From positions 2,300,688 through 2,364,687 of the forward strand of contig BROE01000023.1 in the NCBI GenBank assembly GCA_036571765.1: a DNA stretch of 64,000 nt, in the 5' to 3' direction. Made by a program: the position numbers and the translations under genes. Below the pieces are notes generated by a model. It had not been told where the DNA came from. It saw only the letters and a program-made list of their open reading frames with translations, and did not search any database. Source of the stretch: Plecoglossus altivelis (Eukaryota; Chordata; Actinopteri; Osmeriformes; Plecoglossidae). Of the stretch, positions 20,626 to 31,260 are shown in pieces (within the stretch, counting starts at the first letter, position 1; each line of letters begins with the position of its first letter).

Positions 20626-20851
20626 CTCAGGGGACTTCAAATGGCTTCCACCTGGTCTCCAATGAGGTTCAATTAGACCGGGAGGAAGGGGATGGGGGGG
20701 GGGGAGCTGAAGGAGAGAGCCGGAGAGAGAGAAAAACCAAATATGTAAAAGATAAGTAGTGCGTGTTTGTGTTGCAGGGGCAGGGGAGGTGGGGTGGGGT
20801 GCAAGCTAGACGTGTGTGCACACACGACTTGTGTGCAAATCACACGCACAC

Positions 20852-21005
20852 GGTTAAAGGTGAGTACCATGCAGTCTGAGACATGACCTCAGAGGCCAAG
20901 GTTCGATTCCACCCAGGGGCCATTTCCTGCAAGTTCTCCCCTCTCTCACTGTCCCCTACATTTCCTGTCTCTACACTGCCTCTATCCCAATGAGGTGGAA
21001 ATGAC
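20852..21005 (+). mobile_element. Degraded tRNA-derived SINE
   Basis: GGTTCGATTCC at 20900-20910 is an exact RNA polymerase III B box. It is followed by CT-rich sequence with TCCCCTCTCTC (near 20936) and CATTTCCTGTCTC (near 20959), resembling the tail region of tRNA-derived SINEs of acanthomorph fishes. The A box upstream is poorly preserved and no clear target-site duplication or poly(A) end is visible, so it is old or truncated. Limits are approximate. Confidence 0.5.
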
Positions 21006-21778
21006 CTAACATATATCCCAAACTAAAGTCCTACACTGCTGGCAGTGTGGGAGTTGTGATAGACTCTCATACTCTGACTAACTAACAGGGCCAAATGGTA
21101 ACCATACTTAAAAATACTCCAGCCCGCTCAAGCTGTTCTATGTCTTTCACCTCTATAACGCCTCCACGTCTTAGCAGCAAAACAGGGTGCGCTTTATGAC
21201 CCAAAGGTTAAACAGCAGAGATGTTGAAACAATAACTGATCACTGATAACTCCTAACTTAGTCACCTGGTGTGTCGAGACACCTCCCTTATTGACAGATC
21301 TGGTGACCAAATGGTCAAAGGTCCAGGGGAAAGCTTCTTTTGTATTGTCTCATTGCTCTAGACAGGGTTGGTGGGTCAGTCTTGTTGTTTGAGAACCTTA
21401 TTGACCTGTCTGGCTCTCAATGGAAATGCAAAAGGACCATCATCACGATTGTAGCTTTTGACTGGCCGGTTTTTAAGGCGATCGTGCCACAAATAACCTC
21501 TCAACTGTGGAGACTCGGTGGAAAGTTGTATTTCTCAGATTGCCATTGTAAATCTGTGTCAAGCTTGACGTAGAAGAAAAAGCAAAACAATATTTGAAGC
21601 GGTGGGCAGCCTCTCTGGCCACTAGAATAGCATGCCAGGCACATCACCCTTCAAATCACACACCACAACATTGCCCTTGTGATCTCTAGCCTGTACGAAT
21701 CCAACTCCTCACCAAATTCTCAGAGATAATCATCTATAATTAGACACTCTGGTGCCAGGGGCAGGAGAGACGTCTACT
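21006..21778. other. Non-coding, nothing recognised
   Basis: Unique DNA of mixed composition with no coding frame or repeat family I can support. Confidence 0.5.
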
Positions 21779-22015
21779 GAGTAGAGAGAAACTGAGAGAG
21801 AAAGCAAGAGAGAGACAGAGAGAGGGGAAAGCAGATGGAGAGCAAGAGAGAAATAGAGAGAGGGGGAGGTGGAGAGAGGGAGAGAGAGAGAGAAAAGCTG
21901 GAGAAGCAAGACAGTGAGAGAAAGAGAGCAAGAGAGCAAGAGAGACAGAGAGAGATAGAGAAAAAAGAGAGCGAGAAAGAGAGAGAGACAGAAAGAGACC
22001 GAAAGTGAAAAGGAT
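21779..22015. repeat. Imperfect (GA)n polypurine tract
   Basis: About 235 bp of AGAGAG with AGCAAG, GGGA and ACAG variants. The opposite-strand SLSLSL frames are artefacts. Confidence 0.95.
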
Positions 22016-22543
22016 AAGCAGCAGCTGGTTGGCTATGAAGCAGGAGTCTTCAGACACTGAACTAGTAGTTTAATGAGACTAGAATAGGACGAGGGAGAAA
22101 ATGTATTGGCCCAGTGGTCTCTGGCATGGGGTCCAAGGAACCCTGAGAAGCGTCTCTCCTACAGAACATTTTCCTGAGGGCACAATGATATGAGAGGCAT
22201 TTTAATATCTGACTGGCTTAGCTGTGATTTGATTCTCTTCTTGAATTGACTTTATTAAAATTTAATTTGAAACATGTAGTGTTAAATGAACCCAATAAGT
22301 TGCTTTTTGGCTGCCCAGTTGAGATAACTGAAACACAAAACACAAACGTTTAAGATCCAGCCAACTTGTTTCATTTAATTAGATGCTGACTACTGCTGCT
22401 AATTATGTCATTAAACCCCCAATCTAGAATACAAATCTGCAAGCACGATGGTTTTCAAGAACTGAACCAAAGAACAGTTGCTGACCATCACACTGACATC
22501 AACGATTAAGTCATAAAGTCACTTCCCATAGCCTAGTACTGTT
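22016..22543. other. Non-coding AT-rich stretch
   Basis: AT-rich unique DNA with TTAATTAG (near 22376) and TAATTATG (near 22400) words. No gene. Confidence 0.5.
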
Positions 22544-22582
22544 AGTGTGTGTGTGTGTGTGTGTGTGTGCACGTGTGTGTGG
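22544..22582. repeat. (GT)n microsatellite
   Basis: GT repeat with one GCAC interruption. Confidence 0.95.
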
Positions 22583-23159
22583 CACAAGCACACTAGGGGC
22601 AGTTGTATGAACCTTACAGTCTTGGAAACGTGTACAAGCCAATGGATTCTGACTGAGGATAAACAAGTGCGTGGGTTAAACCTCTGCGACATGACGCCAG
22701 GGACCGAGTCCACCACGCTGGTCTGGCCCAGTCGGAGGATGTCAAACTCAGAAGCTGTGACCGTAAACCACAGCCTCTACTGCCCTGGGATGAGAGCCAG
22801 ACCAACCGCTGACTGCACCAGGGAATCCAGATGCAGCTCTTACAGAATCTCATCGGGGGGAGTCCAAGGAACGACACTAATGCTAATAGGGGCCAAGATG
22901 GATAACCTGAGATGACTGTCACAGAGATTAATGACTAGATTGACGGACAGAGCGGGGAAATGATTATAGAGAGCAGAGTTGCGTGTATTATTATGAGACA
23001 GAATTGGAAATGATTGTGGCGCTTGTAACAGGGCACGCAAACACCCAGAAGCTTTCTTCTCTCTCAGTCGCACACACGCACTCCAACCAGGAACATGAAC
23101 GCACACACTGTTAGTACCTCAGTACACCTCATCGCTTTGAGTGGTATGGCCTCAAGACC
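22583..23159. other. Open on both strands, no gene assigned
   Basis: The section 22614-22922 is open over 100 codons on the plus and minus strands. On the minus strand a CTCATCCCAG acceptor-like site (near 22791) precedes a frame with non-biased residues (...FDILRLGQTSVVDSVPG...), but no good donor closes it. I cannot recognise the peptide. Confidence 0.2.
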
Positions 23160-23480
23160 TAGGCCAAATCTCATAATTGCTCTCCGTTGAAATGTTCGCC
23201 ATCCGCTTAAAACCACGGCAAACGAGCATGGCTCCCTTCAGCTTGGCTATTTGATTTGAGATTGCCTGCCGTTTATGCCGACAGGATAAAGGAGGCCTTT
23301 CGCTTGATAGCATTGGACCTTGCGATCGATACTGTGCTAAAGCGTATCAAACGGCGAGGAGTTTCGACGAACAGCCTGCATTTCATTGCGTCAAAGAGAT
23401 TGGCTTTCGAAGTGGAAGAGGCCAATGGGCTTGGACTTTACACGCAATGTGATATCGTTAACCCACCAAAGGGTGGTTGA
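23160..23480. promoter_or_regulatory. Enhancer-like block inside an open frame
   Basis: Balanced, CpG-containing unique sequence with several symmetric words (GCGATCGATAC at 23320s, TTCGACGAA). A plus-strand frame of 74 codons (23256-23480) is open but unrecognised. A conserved non-coding element seems more likely than a gene. Confidence 0.22.
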
Positions 23481-24244
23481 AAGTGAAAGCACAAGGCACG
23501 GCTTCTCACACCTCACGCCCAGGAAGGATTACGTGCAACTCCTTTTCTCGTCCGCTAATCTATTCATCTACTCGGCCACCCGTTCTCCAGATCCCAATGG
23601 TGTTCTTTTTTGAAAGAACGTCTACAGAAAGCTGTCCAAAAGCATTTGAAGACATGGTTTTTGCCACAGAGCACTGCAGAGTTCACATATGGTGTCGCTG
23701 CATTTCATCTGAGGAAATTGTTGGCGGGAGATCGGGTCATCATGCTGAAAACCGCTGGTGTCAAAACATTTTTTGTGTCAGTACTTCAAGACTGTCCTCT
23801 CCACCCTCTGCCATCCACCCTTCACTGATCCCTCCCTCCCTCCAACCTGCCAACCCCTCGTTATGGGGAAATGTGGCCCCTTTTCTAGGGAGTCCCATTG
23901 GCTGGTGCACTCCTCTCACAGTGGGGGGGGTCAAAGCTTTTATGAGGGGTACTTTCACCCACTCCTCCCCTTCCCCTCTTTTCCTCAATCCTTTCCTGGA
24001 TCAATCTGAGTGGGTATATTACTTGGCCGTCGCAATGGGCCGTCTGGAGTGGGGGGTAATCTTTAAAGCAAACTCAGAAACTCAAACACCCCCCTCCACC
24101 GCCAACTCCTCCTCTACCCCCATACCCCTCTGCCTCCATCTCCCCAATTCCCTTTCCCTGTCTTCCAAGTCAAAGTGGGCCAAGGAGAAAAATCACAAAT
24201 CAAAACATTTTGCAGGCCTCTGTGCTGTATGGGAGGGTGTCTAG
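23477..24244 (+). other. Longest open frame, 255 codons, unrecognised
   Basis: The frame is continuous over 765 bp and not made of dinucleotide repeats, although 23810-24170 is CT/CCT-rich, which lowers stop frequency. The residues show no signal peptide at the start, no membrane segment and no motif I know. Overlapping frames are also open on both strands, a sign of composition rather than selection. Possibly chance. Confidence 0.12.
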
Positions 24245-24390
24245 TGGGGGACATTCTATTGTGGAGCCAGGAGTCTCTGTTGACTTCTTGGCAAGCAGGC
24301 GCTGAGAGGGCCCTGGGACAGGCTTGGAGTCTGGCATGGCTTTCCCTGGAACGGTCGAGTTAGGCACAAGAGCAGAGGGGGAAGAAATAA

Positions 24391-24480
24391 GTGTGGTGTG
24401 TGTGTTTGTGGGGGGCGGCGGCGCAGGGTGTGTGTGGTGCGTGTGTGTGGGGGGGGGGCATGTGGGGGGGGGGGTTTGGA
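24391..24480. repeat. GT-rich tract with G10 and G11 runs
   Basis: GT repeats with G runs at 24449-24458 and 24464-24474. Confidence 0.9.
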
Positions 24481-25239
24481 GGTTGTATTTCTGACAGGCG
24501 TCCAACACTCACAGATACCTCAGGCTGGTGAGTCTAATAACCTCATCTGTGAGGGACATTACTAGAGGATTTAGCATTTATTACCCAATATGTCCATTAG
24601 GGGAGAGGGAAAGTCTTTCAGTGGGGGCCCTCTGGTCATCATTTGAAGCATTTTGGACAGAACTCAGTGTGCGTTTGGCAAGCCGAGACAAGACTGGGTT
24701 AACACCGTTATAAGACTGGTTTAGAGAACGCAATGGATGCGAGTTCGTTTTCACATTTCACAACAAATACCATTGTCCTATATTTGTGTAGTCTGCCACT
24801 CGTTCATTCTTGCAACTAGTATTATGATTCACTGTTTGAAACAGGTCCTTTAACGGTGTGGTTTTTCATTTGGGTGTGGTTGGACAGAATCCCTCACATG
24901 ATTCCAAAATATCTGAGACGTGTCCCCTTGGAAGAGATAAGCTATTCTACAAACCAAACTACCCTGGCATAGTCTGGTTAATTCTGTCAAATACTGTTCC
25001 TTGCATTTTTGGAACTGATGTCATAGTGCCTTGTTTTGGCCACGTGTTCTGCTTTCCCCCCTGTTCCCATTGGGTGGTATCATTAGCTCAAGGCAAATTG
25101 GTTGCAATTCAAAGTAAACATTCTCACTTAGGTTCATTAGCATAATAAATAGCAGGCCCCCACACAAAAATAAAAAATAAACGTGTCCCACACTAGTAAA
25201 CCAAGCTGTGATCTGAATTGGATGGGAATTACCATTTCA
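24481..25239. other. Non-coding, nothing recognised
   Basis: Mixed unique DNA with no supportable gene. Confidence 0.5.
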
Positions 25240-25680
25240 GAATAAGTACTTGTTCTAGCCCAGACTGGCCCTGGAGATTAGCGTTTGCCGTCCCAAATTG
25301 CGCCTAGCGCCAATCCTCATTCCAGTGGGTTTCCACCCCACCTCCTAGACCTGTAAGAATGATGCCACCATTATTCCATGGAGAATCAGGGATTTCATGC
25401 TCTGGTGATCCAGTGCAAGAGGCGTCACAAGGGTGATTGATGATGCTAAAGTACATTCCTGCTTCTGTGTTTTATTGTCTGTCGAGATGTTTGAATGGGG
25501 ATATCAGATTTGAGAGGAAGCCTACCGGCTCATGTTCCAATTCCCTGGTAACCAGACAAAGTGCTTAGATCATTACAGCCTAATCTAGGAGGGGATGGAG
25601 CAATTGTTTAAACTATCTGGCTCAATGCAGAATCAGATATCAACAGAGAGCCATTTAGCTTTTTTTGTTCTTTGGCATGA
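25240..25680. promoter_or_regulatory. Enhancer-like block
   Basis: Unique balanced sequence. TGATTGAT (PBX-HOX type) lies at 25434-25441, next to GATGCTAAAG. A Tc-rich or simple repeat is absent. Function inferred. Confidence 0.25.
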
Positions 25681-27975
25681 AGGGTTTTGTATGTGCGTGT
25701 ATGGGTGTGTGTGTGTGAGCACTGGCGTGCACGTCCGCACGTCTACAATTGAAAGCTTGCAATGACTCGAGAAGCTTACAATGAGAAAAAAACATTAATT
25801 GAGAATCAAAAACAAGTTATTTGTCACCGTTGGGCTATCTCTGGGGAGAGGATGTGACAGAGGTTAATGTAGTTTCATGACTTTTGAGGTGTTTCGCACA
25901 AATTGGATGTTCAGATTGCTGCAAGATAGAAGATTAAAAAACAAATTTCGCCCCTTTATTGTGATATTGAGTTCTCAATGTGTCTTGTTAATTATATACC
26001 ACCGCAGACAAGATAATGCGTAATATGACCAATAGCAGTGCGCCTGTGTTACATCATTGATACCGGTCTAAAAACCACTGAAAAACAGGACAATCTTTTT
26101 TATGCTTTGCTTTCTAAAATCGGAGATCTGGTTCTCTGACTGTGTACTTGAGAATGTGTGGACATCTGTGTAGTTCTGTGATGAAATATTTATGCTAGGT
26201 GCCATAGCATCAATGATGGAGCCCTTCTACAAATTAATTATAAATCATCATAGACGTGACGTAAGTCTGAAAAAGTGCAACACTTTTACACCAAGTAGCT
26301 GAAGGCATCAACACTTTCAGACCATAGATGGAGTTTCACAGACTTGCATATGACCTCAGATCCATTTCCCACAATGTTGAGAATGCAGGGAATTCCTTTT
26401 CAAAAGGCAGACAACAGAATACGTTTTCTCTGATGTCAAACTGCTAGCATTGTGTTCACTGACAAAAAGCAAAGTCTGTTGATATAGGACTTGCAGTCTC
26501 AGAAAGCCCATCAGTGGGTAAAACCTGCTAACGTGCTAAGTCTTGATACATTACAAAGATTGTGTGGTCAGCTCACCATTTATGTATATATGTGTGTGCG
26601 CACGCGTGTGTAGGCCCGCGGTATTTCAATGAGTGTCCACAGTATTGCAGTTTCTCTTTAAGTAAACCTGGCCAAGAAATATTCTCGAGAATTTGGGACG
26701 TTCTATCATTGCCTTGGCATCTTTTCTGCGGGTTGTAATAAATACTTAAACTCCAAGCTGACAACACAATGGATGGCACCGAGTCAGGCAGAAAACAAAA
26801 TACACCCTACCAGAGCAAAACATTATTCCCTATTAATATGCATATATTCAGAACCCACTGGTTTTGGAGTGAAAATCATTTTACCCTAAAAGCGTATGAA
26901 TTTTTCTTGACCCAAAAAGAAAAAATTCCTGCTGACAGTGGTTGGAGTAGTAAGTCATATTTCATATCAAGCTGAGAAGCTCAAGTTGTGAAACTTCCCA
27001 CTGTGTCGTCTCAGAGACAATAGCCTCAAGATGACGCAAGGATGCCCCCAACACAACTTCTAAGTATTTCTATGGAAGAAGTAAGTTCAAGAAATAGCCT
27101 ACAAGTCAGTAACAGCATTCAAAATCTCCTCCCAATTTTGAAAGTCATTCAGGGGTCAATAGTTATCAAGAAACTGGCCTGAGTGATAGGGAAAAAACGT
27201 TAGACTCTGTAGCTCTGTACAAAGCTATCTGCTTTAGCAGCGATGACCATGGAAATAACTCTGTGATATCTAGAGTGGCTTTATTGATCTGTTCCTCTGT
27301 GGAAAACAGCAAGGCTAAATGGAGGTGCTTGAGGTACATCGACAGAGAACCTGTGTAATTTGAAAGGATATGAGATGTTCCAAGCTCTGCCGGAATGGAA
27401 ACACAACCTTTTCAAATGGATGCCTTTGGTGGCCTATAAGCGGAGAAGAAATGCTATTTGAGAATATGCCTATTTTATGAAAGCAAATAAAAAAGTATTG
27501 ATTTTTTGTCTTCATGAATTGAGATGAAATGCCAGTATTGTGCAGCAACGAGGTTTGGCAATGCACTTCCTTGAGGCCACAATCGTTATGAGAATAACTG
27601 GCCCAAATACAGCGTGTATGCAGTGAAAGTGACTTAGGAGGCCGGATTGGAGAGTTTGAAACAGGACGATTGTTCAAAGCAGGACATGCAGTCTAGTCTA
27701 TGTGCAAACACAAAAACCAACCCACTTACATCAGGCTTTTTTTTTTTTTACTAAAGAATGTTCCAGTTCAAGCTAATGTAATCAAAGATAACTTAGTTGT
27801 GAATACTCAAAGACTTTGGCAGAGATGCAGGGTTTTGTGTCCTGTTTAAATAATTGATAAAAAAGAAAGTATCTCATTTGTTAGGCTCCTCACTAAACAA
27901 TTGTAACACCGGAGACAGAGAGTTAGAGAACGGAGCCAAAAACCATATTAGTGAGTCTTCCATGGTGTACCTCCG
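25681..27975. other. Long non-coding AT-rich stretch
   Basis: A small GT patch at 25695-25718 and another at 26583-26612, a CREB-like TGACGTAA at 26257, and an unbroken T run at 27738-27749. Short frames only. Texture is that of intron or intergenic DNA. Confidence 0.5.
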
Positions 27976-28022
27976 GTGAATGTATGTGTTTGTATGTGTG
28001 TGCGTGTGTGTCTGTCTGTCTA
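27976..28022. repeat. Imperfect (GT)n tract
   Basis: GTATGTGT and CTGTCTGT units. Confidence 0.85.
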
Positions 28023-29569
28023 TGAGAGATTTGGAAAAGGTCTCCCCACATTCATTAAAGCTAACAGTGTTTGGAAATGGAAGAGTATGGCCAATATCGC
28101 AGTGTTTCCGAGACAGGATTGTGTGGTGGGACAAAATCCATCTGACCACCCCTCCCTTGTTCTGGGACCCATAATACGTTTCAATGGTTTGGCAACGAAA
28201 CACTAGCAATATTCGCACCGCGAACAAAGCAACGGCAAAGATTTACAACATGGAATAAAAGGGAGTCTGTCGAATGGACAAATATAAAAAAGACCACACA
28301 GCTCTTTTTGGAAGTGTTTTGCTACAAAGAGAAAGTCTATTTCCATCTCCCTTTCTTCATTAAGGTTCATATAAACAGTGAAATGCATTGTGGGACGCTG
28401 AATATTAACAATGCCCCTTCCTGTTCTCCCAAAAGACATCTCCTTTTGTGCACCGAACAAAAAACACCTCCAGCCCCCTTGAGCGAGGGACCCTAAACCG
28501 GCCCAGGGGACGTCCACAGCACCTGAGCGCACCTACCACTTCAGGAACAAGGGATGAGATTTGACTTCCTTCGAAAAAGCCGTTCAGTTTTTCTCCATGG
28601 AAGATGCGCACAGCAGCCCCTTCCAGCCAGAGCCTTAAACTGCAATTTATGTTGAGAACTTATGCAAACCAATATATAAAGTGAGCATTGGTTCAAAGTT
28701 TAGATAAAGATATAAATAAAGTTTCCTGGGTGAGGGGGGTTTTCCACCCCACCGGCTCCTAGTTTATGTTTGGCTGGAGTGTGTCTATTTAGCTAAAAGC
28801 ACAAGAATGGTCTAGGGCCGTTCTTCAAAAATTGATGACGGTCTTGAATACATTATGCAAAGTTTTGTCCTTGTGCCAAGCAATGCATCTGCTGCATAAT
28901 AATTGTACGAGGGACTCTGGGATACGAGAACGCAGAGACGCGCACCCCACCAACCCTTGACCACTTGCCGATCAAGGACAAGAAACAGAGGGAGAGGGGG
29001 AAAGAGAGGCCAAGCTAAACAGAGGGAGGGAACAGTCAGGGCAGGAGGGAGGGATTGTTCTGTCTGGTTTTGGAGACATGATTTGGCATTTTGCAATGGG
29101 AATCATGGCGTTTGGTTTGGAAGTTGGTAGAGACAAACAACAAACCCTTCTCACTCAGTTACCTCAGGAGGAACCTGTCCTTACTGAGTCAGTTCACTTA
29201 TCCTGATGCTCGATACACAGGCTAGATTAAAGTTGAGCGAATCATGATTCCAAAATTCATTTACAGGATTGGCACCAGAAATATTGCTTGTGAATGAGCA
29301 AGTAAATTAGCAATCCATTACTGTATTGTCATGTTTAGTGGCTTGGAACCCTTAACATTTACAAGGGTTTCATGTAAATTCACAGGCAATGTTGGCAGAT
29401 AACTCAATGAAAAATAACATTAAATGTGTTCACTCCCGGACAATCAAGAGCACAGGAAAACAGGGAGGGATGTTAAGCGTCCGTCAAATGAACTTATCTG
29501 ATATTCGAAATATGAGCGTTTCCACACATTTCTTGCTAGACGAAGACCAGTCAGATTTGCTTAAATGAT
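28023..29569. other. Non-coding, nothing recognised
   Basis: Unique DNA, with a purine-rich patch at 28975-29060. The 109-codon minus frame at 28203-28532 is unrecognised and lacks clear splice borders. Confidence 0.45.
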
Positions 29570-29800
29570 CTTTGTCAGCAAACTTACAGTTTACAATATC
29601 AATTAGGATATCGATTGCGCGGTAAAGGTCCAATTACTTATGTGAGATGGAGAAATGGATGGTTGGTGCTCATGGACAAACAGCAATTAGACTGATTGCG
29701 AGAAGATGGCACTGCAACCAAACCCAGGGTTAGGCCTAGCCAAACACAGGACAGTCCTTTGTCATCTGCCATGCAAATGCAATTCCAGCTAATTCAGTGT
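29570..29800. promoter_or_regulatory. Enhancer-like block with octamer
   Basis: CAATTAGGATATCGATTGCG, CAATTACTTATG and GCAATTAGACTGATTGCG give repeated homeodomain-type cores. An exact octamer ATGCAAAT lies at 29771-29778 followed by GCAATTCC. No coding frame. Confidence 0.33.
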
Positions 29801-30295
29801 AGTCCCTTGATTGGGGGACAGTGGGGTAGTATTTCAATGTCATCCATCCTGCACGGACAACTGTAAGTAAAGAGACAAGTGGTAATTGGATGATTGTAAC
29901 CAATCTCTTTTATCTCTTACTAGATTGGTTGTTCAGAATGCCGTAGTCACGTAAACTTAAGAAACAATGGTTGCTGAGTTTTTCTGTCCATTTTCTTTAC
30001 TAAGATTGTAAGTATCTCATTATGTGTCCACTAACACAGCATGCAAAAATGTTTCAAAGACATACGTAGACATTCGATATTGTGTAGATGAGGACATACG
30101 CAGGCACACACACATCACATCTCATCATCACAGAGCCTATTGGAAGGTGTCACATGTTTGGCATGGTCCCTCGTGTGGGCAGATGGTGGAGCACAATTAG
30201 GCTCTCTGAATCTCGCAGTCCTTGCCCTACACACTGCACACCACCCTGGATCTGGACGGGAAATATCTGGCAAACTTTCTTGACCAGCCGCCTTA
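29801..30295. other. Non-coding, nothing recognised
   Basis: Mixed AT-rich DNA. The plus-strand 168-codon frame that begins at 30088 becomes a CT-tract artefact after 30295. Confidence 0.5.
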
Positions 30296-30360
30296 GTCTC
30301 TCGCTCTCTCTCTCTCTCTCCTCCATGCCTTTCTCTCTGTCACCTTGTCTCTCAGTCACT
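30296..30360. repeat. Imperfect (CT)n tract
   Basis: CT repeat with CCAT and TTTC variants, followed by CT/CCT-rich DNA to about 30560. Confidence 0.85.
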
Positions 30361-30839
30361 CTCAGTCTGTTTCTTCTGGAACCAGGCGGTCGAACCTCGA
30401 CCCCTCCTCTCTGGCTGCACTCCACTCTTCCTCCCAGTACACTTCCAAGCTCTCGTCTTTCACATGGCTCCACCGCACTTTCTAATCCATCTCCACACAC
30501 CCAGTCTGCCCTGTCATCTCCTCCTCTAACTCCCACGCTCACTCCCATTTCAGCCCTTACTCATTCAACCCGTTCTTCATTTCCTCACATGTGAACTCAT
30601 CGTCGCACTTTCTCCTAACTACTACAGATAGCAGAGTGGTATCTCTCACACACACAGACCACCTCCTGACTGGTATGGATGTTTATTATATATAAAAATC
30701 CCACACAATAAAGTTCAAAAGACAACTGGGTGAGGCATTCACCGCTTAGAGACCCGATGACTCTGAACGGAACTCTTCGTCCAACAGAATTCTGCAGATG
30801 AGCACAGTAAGAGGACGTCACAGAGGAACACAATCTTAT
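30361..30839. other. Non-coding, CT-rich then AT-rich
   Basis: CT/CA-rich sequence to 30660, including a CA run at 30645-30655, then TATATATA-like DNA at 30680-30700. No gene. Confidence 0.5.
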
Positions 30840-31260
30840 TCTGGCCCCATCTCGCATTGGCACAAAAGGAGCGGAAAGCGATCCGGTGTAGCCGACCGCA
30901 CACTGGCCCCGGCCATTAGCGGGGCTGGTTAAATAAGGAGAATGTTCACAGAGGCGCTGACAGGGAGAGGAAACATCTGTAACTCGCCGAGGATCCCTGC
31001 TGATGTTGCCGGTGGATTCCGCCTTTGATCAACAGGCCTCCAGAATCTTCCCACTCGGGCGCCGGCAACGCAGACCTCGGCACGTAGAACCAAACTGACA
31101 GCTACACGAGCAAAGCCCAACAGACTCAGACGTACACAAGCGCCTGGAAACAAACAAACAACCCCGGGCCAGACGCAGGCAGCAGCACACACGCAGACGA
31201 AACACAGGTCCCGGATATGTTTCCTCGTGTCTGAGTTCACATGCTTGTCGGCACCCCCAG
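30840..31260. promoter_or_regulatory. CpG-containing GC-rich island
   Basis: Higher GC and CpG than its surroundings for about 400 bp, open on the minus strand in two frames (about 103 codons each) without recognisable domains. It could be a 5' exon or promoter region for the minus-strand gene, or an unrelated regulatory island. No TATA box; GGTTAAATAAGG (30926) is the nearest AT element. Confidence 0.2.
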
